Positions 34,290 to 46,702 of a DNA stretch of 64,000 bases are shown here, piece by piece. Under the pieces are notes generated by a model, which did no database searches, was not told where the DNA came from, and saw nothing but the letters and a program-made list of their open reading frames with translations. The first letter of the stretch is position 1. Every line of letters starts with the position of its first letter. The DNA is taken from contig OY725504.1 of assembly GCA_963281255.1 (NCBI GenBank), positions 496,001-560,000 of the forward strand. Reading direction: 5' to 3'. The translations under genes were made by a program, and so were the position numbers. Source of the stretch: Aphrocallistes beatrix (Eukaryota > Porifera > Hexactinellida > Sceptrulophora > Aphrocallistidae).

Positions 34290-36891
34290 AATATACACAT
34301 AGGCTAGCCATCACTCAAAAATACTAAAAGAGTTAGTTTCGGATCTTTCCAGTCCCCATTGAAATCTCTAAAGAATCTCTCAATCCCTGGTCTCAAGTAC
34401 CAAATATTAAAGTCTTTCATTGCGTGTATTTTTATATCTGAAGGTCCAGGTATTTTAACTTTGCCCATTTTAGAAATGACATTCTTTATATGAGAAATGG
34501 AAACCACATTTCTGGGATGTAAGGCCATGAGCTCGTTGCTATTTCTGGAATAAGTGCAATTCACTCGACAGACTACAGAATCTGGAAGAATCGTCATCTT
34601 AAGCTGTCCTATCGCAGATACACCATATAGGTAATGGTAATATATGTCACTTAATTTGGGGTCCACATTTATAGTATCTTTGTTACTATTTTTAACCTGA
34701 AAGGTGAAATTCATCGAATATAAAGCAATGCTATAAGCGATTTGATCATCTGCAACAACAGAATGTCTCATGGCTTTGAATAGTGAGCACATTCCATCTG
34801 AATCTCTCAAAGACCGAATCAATATCACTCCCATACAAATAGTCCTTCCCCACTGACCTAGTATATTATCTGGGAAGACCCCTAAACTAGCTACCAACTG
34901 ATCATCTCTGAATTCTGTGAAATATTCTAAGAAGTGAACCGACTTAGGGATGGCATCAGTATCCATCAGGAAGAGATCGTAGCCCCAGTAGCTCATCAAC
35001 CAAATCAGATCCATTCGGATTATCCAAATTTCAGAAGAAAACCGTCGACTCATGGAAGGATTTTTCAACTTCAGATTGGAGAGAAAGTTCACTGCATCGA
35101 TACAGAAGCAGTTAATGATAGCAATTTTCTTGCAGAACTGACAGCTCTCTGCATCCAGTGCTATCAGGAGATGCTGCTCCAACAGCTTTATCCCGTCCAG
35201 ATGCACCACCAGGTGTGCTAGCCAGTTTAGATAGATAGTCGTGTACTCGCGGTCTGTGAAGATGACCAGTACAGTCTTGCCTACAAGAGTAATGGGAGTG
35301 AGTAGACAATCTCATTGGATGATTCTATTTAGAAATTCAGCTGCGAATAGCTAAATGGGTATGATTCACACCTAATGATTGACCAATAAAAACACACCTT
35401 TGATCACTTCCAAACTCTGTCTCAATTTTCTAATCTCATCTGACTTCTGAATCTTTTCAAAATCTTCCTCGATCTCTCCCACAAAAGGGGTAGTGTCTCG
35501 GAATATTTCAAGGTCGTCCGTGTAAGGGGGATTATGTTCCACCATACGCCTCCCCTTGAAAGAATCACAGCTGCCCCAACTGCTCATTGGAAGATCTGGG
35601 TTGGTAGCGAAACTATCTTCCAAAGCTCGATAGAGCAGAATAAGCGGTTTCTTCTTGTTATTCGGCCTTGCAACAGTGTAGCAGAACACAAGTACTATAA
35701 ATAGTACAGCTGTCAGAGTTAAGATGCGTTTGCGTTGTAATTTAGTCATTAGTAATTAGCTTGTGTTGATTCCTTGAAAAGAATACAGAAAACAGAAATA
35801 AAATTGTTATATATAGCTGTCATAAAATAGTGATAAAAAGTAGAGTCCAATAAAAAATAATGTTTAGATTCTTATACGAACTCATCAATAATATCTAATT
35901 AGAAATTAACAACAATAGCACACTGTCATAACTATGTCTCTATGAGTAAGATTTTGTACTCAAATCGTTAATTTATAATTGCATTGTCTTTGGATCAAAT
36001 ATAATCTCTACACCACTGATAGTTTTATCAAATTGAATATAAATCCGATATCGTTGAATCCAAACTTCACTGTACCACTAAATATGATTTAAAAAAGTCT
36101 AGTGATTGATTGGTTGCCACGAGCAAATCATTTTCAGTCTCAAAAGAATAATTAATATGTATTGAAACTTCTCCAAACGGATAAATAAAATGCACAAACA
36201 ACAATTTAGTTTTAAAAGCTTAGCCACATTAATTAAAACAATTAGGCTACTTAATTGTTAAAGTTGTCATTAAAGTACTTTCAGTTTGTTGCGTATCATC
36301 TACACACTCGCTAGACTTACGTAGTCTTTATACGTGCAAGATTATATTTCAATCTTATTATACAGTAAGAGAACTAGTGATATATCCTACAACATTTCAA
36401 CAGGATATATTAGAAACTACAAGTAAGCGAAAGTACCTCATACATAACGTGAATATTGTTAAGGGAATCTTAATGTATTAAAATTAAAGTGGAGTTCGCT
36501 TATTAGCAACTCCCCTATTGGAATAATTATATTAGCAGCCAATTTTCAGGTCCCAGGTGTAGATTTTGTATTAATTCTCTTAGCAAATTCGCGTATTAGC
36601 AAACCCGAGTTGCTAATAAGCGAATTCCACTGTATGTAAATTGAATGTACGCACAATGTAGACAAATACTTTGGGACTGTTTGTTAAATAATTGAGAAAT
36701 TTTCAGAAAAAATAAAATTTCTATAGCAGCAAACTCAATATGAGATGCGGATGGGTAGTTTGCAGCATTTAAATGCAATTTAGTTTCTGCTATTTAACAG
36801 TTTCAGAGAAATAGTAATGTTTTAGGTATATACGTATCATACACAGCTTTAAATTGGTCTTAGGCATAAATCTTGATCTAATCTTTGACAT
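34290..36891. repeat. Left arm of giant inverted repeat
   Basis: About 2.6 kb whose reverse complement forms the right arm (37334-42690). It contains the minus-strand glycosyltransferase gene, its promoter side, and a Tigger-like MITE (about 36490-36635, AGTGGAGTTCGCTTATTAGC ends) present in both arms and therefore older than the inversion-duplication. The central spacer is about 440 bp (36892-37333). Confidence 0.9.
34304..35749 (-). CDS. Type II membrane glycosyltransferase, copy 1 (442 aa)
   Basis: Two exons on the minus strand: 35749-35398 and 35280-34304, joined in phase 1; the 117-base intron has GTGTGT and TTGTAG ends. The protein starts MTKLQRKRIL, then one hydrophobic anchor (about residues 9-27), a stem, and a globular domain with VIFTDREY, a Trp/Asp-rich core and the metal-binding DTD at residues 224-226 within FLMDTDAI. 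This is the layout of nucleotide-diphospho-sugar transferases (PF03407 type) of the Golgi; donor and acceptor cannot be deduced. N-linked sequons are present (for example NFT, NCT). It is divergent to copy 2 at 41228 and more than 90% similar over the first 250 residues, differing most near the C terminus. Both copies are open, so both may be expressed. Confidence 0.8.
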
Positions 36892-38145
36892 TTTTCCTGC
36901 TTACTTACCACTGCTGTATAGTATGCAACTCTTAAGCTCAAATTCAATTAACTCACATGAATTTCTAGTTTCTTTACAGATTTTCCTTTTATTCTCTATT
37001 CATTTATTCACTTTTCTCGATTGATTTATGTTGTCTTGCTCCAGGCTGGCTACAAGTTCAGATCTGTGTGCTTCTGAACATAATTCCCCACCATTTATAT
37101 AAATCAGTTAGTTAAAGTAGAGACGATAAGACATACAATAATGTGGTATATTCATTGATTAAATATTCATGAAGTAGTGGTCATCTTTATACTCGATTTG
37201 TTAACATCAAGAGATAGTAGCTTCATACTAAATCGAGACTAATCAGTATAGGGCGTTAGATGAGCAAATCAATTAGACCTAATTTGACTAATTCATTGGA
37301 AATGGGGGAGAATTATGAATATTCAAATTTTATATGTCAAAGATTAGATCAAGATTTATGCCTAAGACCAATTTAAAGCTGTGTACGTATGATACGTACT
37401 ACTATATACCTAAAACATTACTATTTCTCTGAAACTGTTAAATAGCAGAAACTAAATTGCATTCAAATGCTGCAAACTACCCATCCGCATCTCATATTGA
37501 GTTTGCTGCTATAGAAATTTTATTTTTTCTGAAAATTTCTCAATTATTTAACAAACAGTCCCAAAGTATTTGTCTACATTATGCGTACATTCAATTTACA
37601 TACAGTGGAATTCGCTTATTAGCAACTCGGGTTTGCTAATACGCGAATTTGCTAAGAGAATTAATACAAAATCTACACCTGGGATCTGAAAATTGGCTGC
37701 TAATATAATTATTCCAATAGGGGAGTTGCTAATAAGCGAACTCCACTTTAATTTTAATACATTAAGATTCCCTTAACAATATTCACGTTATGTATGAGGT
37801 ACTTTCGCTTACTTGTAGTTTCTAATATATCCTGTTGAAATGTTGTAGGATATCACTAGTTCTCTTACTGTATAATAAGATTGAAATATAATATTGCACG
37901 TATAAATACTACGTAAGTCTAGCGAGTGTGTAGATGATACGCAACACACGGTAAGTGCTTTCATCACAACCTTAACAATTAAGTAGCCTAATTGTTTTAA
38001 TTAATGTGGCTAAGCTTTTAAAACTAAATTGTTGTTTGTGCATTTTATTTGTTCGTTGGGAGAAGTTTCAATGCTTATTAATTATTATTTTGTGACTGAA
38101 AAATGATTTGCTCGTGGCAACCAATCAATCACTGTTTTTTATCAT

Positions 38146-39146
38146 CCTTACTATTAAAACTCGACTAATGTTTGTATATATATACAGTGGAACCTGTATA
38201 TAACGGCCACCCAAGGGACTGGACAAAATTGGCCGTTATACATAGGTGGCCGTTATATACAGGTGATTGTCTTAATCCCCAAAAGGTATCAACGTAGTGA
38301 AATGAATATCAAGTTTTTAGAAATCCATTACTTGAAGTAATATAATGAAACTTGTTTATCGTTCGTAACAGGTCCTGTCATAAACACATAAAAAGGTGAA
38401 AAAGGTGATGGTCGTTATAGACAGGTAGTGATCATTATAGACAGATGATGGCCGTTATACACAGTTTTTGGGTCAGTAAGGGACTGCAAATGGGTGACCG
38501 CTGGCCGCATTGAGCAGGTGACCGCTATATACAGGGTCAATATTATGGAATTTCGGACGGGACTGTTCAATGGTGACCGCTATAGACAGGTGACCGTTAT
38601 ACAGAGTGGCCGTTATAGCAGGTTCGACTGTATATATATATATATCTGTTACGAATTGATTGAAGAAACTGCTAGGCGCAGAAAGCTGATTTTTGGCATG
38701 TGAGAGTCTTTTGGCTATGGCTCCAGTAAGTTCTGAGCTCAGACGAAAATATCGACTCATCATGGAATTATGACGTCATTGTCACATTTTAAAAAGTTAA
38801 GCAATACAGTTATTCGAGCATAACTCAGCCATTATAGGAGTTAGAAGGCTGAAATTTTAATAAAATCTGTATACTAACACATCTCACATATGATGCAACT
38901 CTCATCCAAATATGATGATTCATCACTCTGTTATGACGTCATCATTACGCATCAAAATTTTAAAAATTGACAAATTTTGTGATTTTTCGTGCGATATCGG
39001 TTATAAGTTATAACAGTAAGACAGACGTATTTAGAGATGTTATCTCCGATATAACTAAATAACGGTGACCCCAGGCGCCCACAGGGCGCCTCCGGCGGAC
39101 ACAAAGTGTCCGCTAGCCGCGCAGCGCAAGCAAGCGAAGCGCGGTA
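38146..39146 (+). mobile_element. Helentron-like element carrying a nested MITE
   Basis: Starts ATCCTTACTATTAAAACTCG; its TA-rich tract is split by the MITE at 38185-38630; the rest continues through CGAATTGATTGAAGAAACTG, the ATGACGTCAT pair and the hairpin series, and breaks off at GAAGCGCGG. Inserted in the right arm only. Confidence 0.7.
38185..38630. mobile_element. Tigger/pogo-like MITE, 446 bp, nested
   Basis: TA-flanked. The ends are CAGTGGAACCTGTATATAAC and the complement of CAGTCGAACCTGCTATAACG. The interior contains many GGCCGTTATA and GGTGACCGCTATA repeats. No ORF. Confidence 0.7.
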
Positions 39147-39412
39147 AGTAACTAATAGCCCTTGAAAGCATTTGGGATTTTTCAATTTATAATCGTAGCC
39201 CCAAACTTGTATGGCTTCCCCATTGAAAATGGCTTAAACCGGAAAAGACGCAACGCATTCCTGTGGCAAGCGTGGGAAATAAAAACGAATATTATCGCAC
39301 CATAACATATTCGTTTTCTGATTGTTTGGCTGTTATTGTTGTATTGATAAATTATTCAGTGATATACGTTTTAAATTGATGTACCAGTTCCTTGCATTCA
39401 CGGCAGATAATT

Positions 39413-39495
39413 TACAAGCGCACTTCGCTTGCTTGCGATGCGCGGTTGGCGGACACTTTGTGTCCGCCAGAGGCGTCTTTCGGACGCCTAGGCTC
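39413..39495 (-). repeat. Helentron-like hairpin end
   Basis: TACAAGCGCACTTCGCTTGC, GGCGGACACTTTGTGTCCGCC-type hairpin and CGTCTTTCGGACGCC hairpin in reverse orientation. 39496-39874 beyond it shows no gene. Confidence 0.6.
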
Positions 39496-39874
39496 ACATT
39501 GATTTTTTTGTCCTAATATATAACCAAGTATGGAGTTAAAAGAAATTTGCTGAATAATCTATCACTTAATTCCAATAGATAATTACTTTATGATCTGGTG
39601 TAATACTATCAGATAGCTTCGGTAAGTTTTCTATCTATTCCGTCATATTGAAGAGATTCCATAGGAGTCGAGGTAGTAATTTCGTCAATGGAGATATCAC
39701 GATCTGATATGTCTTATGACGAACTGACGTTTCTCTATATAAATAGAGAATTAGGCTAGCTAAGCTAGAGAGAGAAACCAGACAATATTATTCAAGAGCA
39801 ACTTATTTAAAGAAAGAAACTCCCAGATAGCAACGCAACTATATAATTTATGTAAGTTTATCTTGATTTATATA

Positions 39875-40827
39875 CAGTACCTGGACAAAAGTATTCGACC
39901 ACCATGAAAACCTCCATACAAATAGTATTAAAGTGGATTTATTCATAAAGAAATATGCACTCAAACCATAAGAAATACTCTATTTTGATTTTGAATTAGT
40001 AATCTACATATTCTATTCATGCATAATTGGGGGCCCTAACTCAATTGCTAACTCCCAAGTTTTAAAAATCTACCTTTGATACCTGATGCTACTTGTTCCT
40101 AGTCACGGACATTATACTCTAACCGGACAATAGTTTTTGAAATCCTTAATATTTTCCATCATAATTAGTTATAAAATGGGTCTATTCATGGAGAGAAATG
40201 TAACCAAACTGTAACAGAACTGTAATTTCGATTTCAAATTCAAATTCTACACATTCGAATTACTCAGGTTTGAATCCTTCTATTGCAATACTCATTCATA
40301 TGTTGAATTCAATCTATGTCACTATGTGCCATTTTTCACTCCCATTACCATTAGACATGATGACGAGGAGTGGCACAAAGTGGCACAATTTGATGAATCT
40401 TCACCTTGGAAATGAATGAATCAATAGAAGGCATCTAACCTCAGTAATTCGAATGTGTAGAATATGAATTTCAAATCGAAATTACAGTATCTGTAACAGT
40501 TTGACTACATTTCACTCATGAATAGACCTACTCCATGACTAATTATGATGGAAAATAGTAAGAATTTAAATTACTTTTGTCCGATTAGAGTATATGATGG
40601 CGATTAGTGACACAAAGTGACACATGTTGATAATTTTCTAAATGAGGATAAGTATTTGTGTTGAGAGTTTCAAAAATGAGTAATTCGGATGTGCAGTTTA
40701 CGAATTTGAAATTAAAAAAATAAAATATTTCTTACAGTTACAGTGCATATTCCTTTGTGAATATATCCGTTTTAATACTATTTGTATGGAGGTTTCCGTG
40801 GTGGTCGAATACTTTTGTCGGGTAGTG
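39875..40827. mobile_element. Tc1-like MITE with a second MITE nested inside
   Basis: TA-flanked, with long inverted ends: left CAGTACCTGGACAAAAGTAT then TCGACCACC and CTCCATACAAATAGTATTAA; the right end is the complement. Inside, 40113-40590 forms another inverted repeat (CTCTAACCGGACAATAG, TTTTCCATCATAATTAG and complement), also TA-flanked. No transposase remains. Confidence 0.75.
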
Positions 40828-41227
40828 TACATATCTATTTCATATCTGTAGCAAGATATTTTGTTACCGGGATAGTGGACAATATCTTGCTAGTATTTAG
40901 TGGTAAAGTGAAGTTTGGATTCAACGATATCGGATTTATATTCAATTTGATAAAACTATTAGTGGTGTAAAGATGATATTTGATCCAAAGACACAATGCA
41001 ATTATAAATTAACGATTTGAGTACAAAATCTGACTCATAGAGACATAGTTATGACAGTGTGCTATTGTTGTTAATTTCTAATTAGATATTATTGATGAGT
41101 TCGTATAAGAATCTAAACATTATTTTTTATTGGACTCTACTTTTTATCACTATTTTATGCAGCGTATATAACAATTTTTTTATGTTTTCTGTATTCTTTT
41201 CAAGGAATCAACACAAGCTAATTACTA

Positions 41228-42673
41228 ATGACTAAATTACAACGCAAACGCATCTTAACTCTGACAGCTGTACTATTTATAGTACTTGTGTTCTGCTACA
41301 CTGTTGCAAGGCCAAATAACAAGAAGAATCCACTCATTCTGCTCTATCGAGCTTTGGAAGATAGTTTCGCTACCAACCCAGATCTTCCAATGAGCAGTTG
41401 GGGCAGCTGTGATCCTTTCAAGGGGAGGCGTATGGTGGAACATAATCCCCCTTACACGGACGACCTTGAAATATTCCGAGACACTACCCCTTTTGTAGGA
41501 GAGATCGAGGAAGATTTTGAAAAGATTCAGAAGTCAGATGAGATTAGAAAATTGAGACAGAGTTTGGAAGTGATCAAAGGTGTGTTTTTATTGGTCAATC
41601 ATTAGGTGTGAATCATACACATTTAGCTATTCGCAGCTGAATTTCTAAATAGAATCAACCAATGAGATTGTCTATTCACTCCCATTACTCTTGTAGGCAA
41701 GACTGTACTGGTCATCTTCACAGACCGCGAGTACACGACTATCTATCTAAACTGGCTAGCACACCTGGTGGTGCATCTGGACGGGATAAAGCTGTTGGAG
41801 CAGCATCTCCTGATAGCACTGGATGCAGACAGCTGTCAGTTCTGCAAGAAAATTGCTATCATTAACTGCTTCTGTATCGATGCAGTGAACTTTCTCTCCA
41901 ATCTGAAGTTGAAAAATCCTTCCATGAGTCGACGGTTTTCTTCTGAAATTTGGATAATCCGAATGGATCTGATTTGGTTGATGAGCTACTGGGGCTACGA
42001 TCTCTTCCTGATGGACACTGATGCCATCCCTAACTCTGCTCACTTCTTAGAATATTTCACAGAATTCAGAGACGATCAGTTGGTAGCTAGTTTGGGCGGA
42101 TTTCCTGGGAACATTGTAAATCAGTGGGGAAGGACTATTTGTATGGGAGTGATATTAATTCGGTCTTTGAGAGATTCAGATGGAATGTGCTCACTATTCA
42201 AAGCCTTGAGGCATTCTGTTGTTGCAGATGATCAAATCGCTTATAACATTGCTTTATACTCGATGAATTTCACCTTTCAGGTTAAAAATAGTAACAAAGA
42301 TATTGTAAGTGTGGATCTCAAGTTGAGTGATGATTCTTACCATTACCTACATGGTGTATCTGCGATAGGACAGCTAAGGATGACGATTTTTCCAGAATCT
42401 GTGGTCTGTCGAGTTAACTGCACTTATTTTAGCAGTAGTAGCGATCTCATAGCCTTCCATCCGGCGAAAGCTGTTTCGGTGTATCAAGCTAAGGAAGTAA
42501 TTTCTAAAATGGACAGAGCTAAAATACCTGGACCTTCAGATATTAAAATAAGCGCGATGAGAGAATTTAATATTTGGTACTTGAAACCAGGGATTGACAG
42601 ATTCTTTAGAGATTTCAATGGCGACTGGAAAGATCCGAAACTAACTCTTTCATTATTTTTAAACAATAGCTAA
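41228..42673 (+). CDS. Type II membrane glycosyltransferase, copy 2 (442 aa)
   Basis: Exons 41228-41579 and 41697-42673 join in phase 1 to 1329 nt, exactly the length of copy 1. Same N-terminal membrane anchor, stem and catalytic domain with DTD at residues 224-226. The most diverged parts are the last ~80 residues (ending TLSLFLNNS versus TLLVFLSDG) and a segment near residue 310. There are no stops or frame shifts, which argues that both copies have been under selection since the inverted duplication. Transcription points away from copy 1, so the promoters face the palindrome centre, 3.5 kb away on this side because of inserted elements and 0.2 kb arm sequence conserved immediately upstream. 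Confidence 0.82.
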
Positions 42674-42690
42674 CTTATGTATATTTGAGC

Positions 42691-44453
42691 ATGTTAGTTT
42701 TTGCTTTCACTTTATTATTCAACATTTTCGTCAGATTTTATCAACTTATAAAATCCCACCAGAAATTTTCTTTAGTAATATATATCTATATCTATATATA
42801 TTTCCGTGAAAGACTTTGTAGATAATTCGTTGCAAGAATTACATACACCTATGTGACCAAAACACGAAATTGTCGCATAACTCTATAGTCTGTGAATTTA
42901 GAAGTTTAAATTGTATTATTACCTAATTGGAAGTAGCCAATTGCCTATCAAATACGATAAAATTTGAAGACCTAGTTCTTATAGTTTGCAGGATATGGCT
43001 CAAACTGATCAAAATGCTTTACCATAGCAACATAGGAATGTAACAACATTCCATTGAAAAATTCTATATTTTTCAAATCAACTCGTACTAATCTTAGTTC
43101 TACACAAAAATTCTACATTAATAACATTTAGAAGTAGGCTTAAAACAACTTAGAAAATCGCCAAAATCGTGCTTAAAGTGACCTGTTGCGCAATGATATG
43201 ATGACTAATCGAAATTCTGACAACGGATATATGTACTTTGATGCCATGTTTATATACGTATGCTGGTAATACATTCTTAATGCCTATTCTACATGGTTAA
43301 CGATTTTAGGCTAATCGTGTATTAATCCATTCGGCTATTACTGCAGCCTTGGTTATTTACTGTGAGGCATTATTAGAGTAGGCTATGCATACACATATTT
43401 CCACATGTATTTGTAGCATAGATGAATCCTATAGCATACTTGCCAGCTGTCTTTTGACGGAATGTCCCGTTTTTTTTGGACGTACTGTATGTATGTTGAA
43501 AGTAATGTCCCGCGAAAACGTTCCAAAAAGCGGAATTGTCCCACTTTTAGTGTTGAACTAATACAAATATGCTTTGTTTTGTCTTGCTAAATACCTCGAT
43601 GTCTCGCTAAAAGACTACTTTCAGTAGATATTAGATATAGTGATAATTTTGTTGGGTTGCCCCAGTCGATTATTCCATACTAATTTAATGGATATCTGAG
43701 TTCCTAATTTACGGAACTTTAGCCCTAGATTATCGAAAACTCGCGATATCGCGGATGTCTCCAGCCATTTTCAATGGGAAAGAAGGCATAAAGTTGTCAC
43801 TGTTGTACATTTCGGTAGTCTTAGGTTAATTAAATGCATAATTTACAGAATATTCCATAAAATAGGCATTTAAAATTCCGGAACCGTTCCGTCAAGTTCC
43901 GTAAATTAGGTACTCAGATTTCCCGAATGATTCCGTTCCATTCCGTAAATAAGCTATGCCCGATATCTTGGATATCGTGATAATTTGACCAAAAATTCCC
44001 TGTCCTCGGCACTATCACTATATCCAATATCTACTCTATGTCCCGATTTTTTTACTTTCCATGTATGCTAAAGATATCCATTTTGGGAATGGCGGATGTT
44101 TCGTCGCCGGATGTAATAAAATACCACTCTCACGTGCCATTTGATATTATTTCAAACTCAAAATACCCACTTTCTCTTTACTCTTATACAAAATACTCTC
44201 CAAAATGCCCATTCTCACTCTCCTATCAATTCTATTCAGCTTTAGAACGAATTCATATTTCCCAACAGTTTGTAATTCCATTCTAAAATATCAGCGACGA
44301 AACATCCGTATACCCCATTTTGGATCTCAACTGAATATATAGAGTGGTTTTGTATCAAGAGTGATGTTGGAGGTTTCAGTGTCAGTTCCTAGATTTGAAT
44401 GTTTCCTGTGTTTGATGCTACATTCCCTAATCTCATTTACGTAGCTAGGTAGA
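42691..44453. other. Gene-free interval with decayed repeats
   Basis: No supported gene. About 42960-43270 resembles one arm of the foldback element at 7573-8592 (ATAGCAACATAGGAATG, ATGATGACTAATC, TTTGATGCCATG). About 43690-43960 has an inverted pair (GAGTTCCTAATTTACGGAAC and its approximate complement). About 44075-44325 has GGCGGATGTTTCGTCGC and its approximate complement GCGACGAAACATCCG, a probable MITE. Confidence 0.5.
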
Positions 44454-46334
44454 ATGCTTGCTTCGAATCGAGGGAAGTCCAAGAGAATGTCTCGTTCCCA
44501 CAGGGCGGGACTCCAGTTCGCTGTCAGTCGCGCGCATCGGCAAATGCGGAAAATGACGCCAAAGCAGATGATCGGGAAGGCAGCCCCGGTTTATCTAGCC
44601 GCCGTTCTGGAGTATTTGAGCGCCGAAGTTCTAGAGCTAGCTGGCAACGCCGCTAGAGACAACAAACGGACTCGAATAAACCCTCGACACATTCTCCTAG
44701 CTGTGTCCAACGATCTCGAGCTGAATAACCTCCTGAAAGGTGTCACTATCCCAGACGGAGGGATCCTACCGCATATCAGTCCTTCACTCTTACCCACGAA
44801 GACAAAACGTCCATCCTCGACCCATGTGCCCACTAGGATCCCAGTCAAGTCGAAATCGAAACCCAAACCGAAACCGAAAGTAAAACCGGTCATACATGAT
44901 GCATTTACGCCAACACAGAGTATTTTCCAACAAGATGATTCAGCTGCCAAGAAGAAGGGAACTCAAGGACCAATCAATATTCTCTCTGAAAAGTGAGTTA
45001 TAAATCAATGGCGGGCAACCTTAATCCTTAAGTGGCCCCGAATCTGTCAGTTCTTGTTACGGTCACGTCACCATGGCCGTAGCAAGAACTGACATTAGAA
45101 ACCTATATGGAAGCAATGTAACAACTAAAATTATATTTATAAAAGTAAATAAATTGAATCATCATAAAATGATTATAGAAAATATATTGATATTCAGCAT
45201 CAATTTCAAACAAAATTAGGCGGCCCCATTTTGTATTACAATCACTAACACGCGGGCTCCATAATAGAGTGTTTTGGAAGAGTCGCGGGCTATCAAATTT
45301 AGTCTCGTGGGCCCCAAATGACCCGCGGGCCCTAGGTTGCCCACCCCTGTTCTAAATATAGATTCAATAATTTTCCCATGTCATAATACAGGATTTACTC
45401 GTCATTGTCGAGGCTTACTTTCTCAAAGTTACCTCAAACAGGAAAGGCTCAATGTTAATGGAAACACTGCGTTTACGTTATTAGCTTTTAATTAAATGGC
45501 GCTAGATTTTTGCTAACTCATTTCCGGTTAAGTCATTTTGGGCGGGGAAACCTTAGAAGTGTGGGATCTTTGCTATAAATAGAAATGACCCCAGGTAATT
45601 TAAGGGTTAAGACGTACATACATTAAGTCCAGACCAATGAGCAAACAAACAAGCAAACGAACAAACAAACAAACAAACAAACAAACAAACAAACAAACAA
45701 ACAAACAAACAAACAAACAAACAAGCAAACAATAAAACAAACAAACAAACAAACAAACAAAACAAACAAACAGCAAACAAACACTTGCTTCCTATCTAGA
45801 AAGCTGCCTGGAGGAGAGAGATTGAAGGTGATCCAAGGTAACATCGCTCACATCTCTTGTGACGCCGTGGTACATCCTTGCTCCTCCAGCATAGGGATGG
45901 GAGGACAAGTGGGGAATGCACTCAATGTTGCCGGGGGCCCGCCTCTAGACGCAATAGTGAACAGCTTTACAGGTTCTCTCGCCACCGGCACTGCCACTCT
46001 TACCGGTGCCGGCAACCTCCCTTGCAGCCATGTTATCCACGTGAATGGGCCGGCATGGGGTGGCACGGATCCACTGCCACTTTTAGACAAGTCTGTCAAG
46101 GCCTGTCTCAAATTAGCCAATCAGAATTCGCTCAAGAGCATCGCGTTTCCATCAATCTCATCTGGCGGGAATAATTTTCCCAAGCAAACAGCTGCTCAGT
46201 GCATTCTTCAGTCGATCCGCGCCTTTTTCGCAGGGGTTGGACCTTCTTGTACCGTGAGAGAAGTCATCTTTGTCCTCTTCGACCAGGAGTCCATCAATGT
46301 GTACACGAGTGAGCTCAACAGAATGGATGTGTGA
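44454..46334 (+). CDS. MacroH2A core histone variant (357 aa)
   Basis: Histone variant that replaces H2A in nucleosomes. Exons 44454-44992 and 45800-46334 join in phase 2. Residues about 1-115 form the H2A fold ([51 protein letters not shown]). A basic linker rich in KPKPK follows, then the macro domain ([50 protein letters not shown]). Length is near the human protein (about 370 aa). In the ADP-ribose pocket loop, human macroH2A1.1 has HPTNTDFYIGG with Asp203; here the loop reads [11 protein letters not shown], so that Asp is Ser. GGNNFPK is retained. The intron contains a hAT element starting just beyond the donor and a long CAAA repeat before the acceptor. Confidence 0.93.
45006..45349. 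mobile_element. hAT-type MITE at the macroH2A splice donor
   Basis: The ends are CAATGGCGGGCAACC and the complement of CAGGGGTGGGCAACC. Flanking 8-mers are TTATAAAT (44998-45005) and TTCTAAAT (45350-45357), a target duplication with one change. The insertion begins about 13 bases after the exon end; the donor GTGAGT survives. Confidence 0.75.
45637..45783. repeat. Long (CAAA)n microsatellite
   Basis: Nearly pure ACAAACAAAC tract with a few G interruptions, ending close to the macroH2A exon 2 acceptor (CTATCTAG). Likely length-variable. Confidence 0.95.
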
Positions 46335-46702
46335 GGAGCTGAGTGGGCTAGAATGCATGGTGTATTTTGAACTAAGAACTTTGTAGCGTTTAAATGCTAT
46401 GAATTATTTGTTTACTTTGTTTACTCGAAATTCATTGACCTATAACATCTTGCATGAAAATATTTATTTTTACATTATCTCTCTCACTTTCGATGAATTT
46501 ATTTTCATAATCGGGGTAAGTGTTTGTGCAAAAGTCGGCTAGAGTAAACTGTAATTAAATCAGAAATTATGACGAGATTTGTCATATCTCTCCTCCCACT
46601 TTTGGAAATAAAAAATAGCTTTGGGAATTCTAACATCTGAAATACCAACTAATTTATTCAATTAATCTTAGTGTCATAGTGAGAATTAGCGTCCATTACG
46701 AG

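Larger units (their letters stand above)
37334..42690. repeat. Right arm of giant inverted repeat (interrupted)
   Basis: Reverse complement of 34290-36891. Homology runs 37334 to about 38140 and resumes at about 40893 to 42690; the gap is filled by inserted elements. Landmarks: TAGATCAAGATTTATGCC near the centre, ATCGGATTTATATTCAATTT after the insertion. Confidence 0.9.

Noticed and set aside
34934..35221. Open frame on the + strand opposite the glycosyltransferase
   Set aside because: Antisense shadow of the conserved coding exon; the mirrored frame at 41756-42043 exists for the same reason.
36596..37639. Two identical 60-aa frames facing each other (36596-36778 and 37457-37639)
   Set aside because: They are mirror copies within the inverted-repeat arms and overlap a MITE end; no protein-like features.
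44591..44950. Long minus-strand frame inside macroH2A exon 1
   Set aside because: Antisense of a GC-richer histone exon; low complexity ([10 protein letters not shown]) from the basic linker.
45623..45844. Apparent Cys/Phe/Leu/Val-rich protein
   Set aside because: Translation of the (CAAA)n microsatellite.
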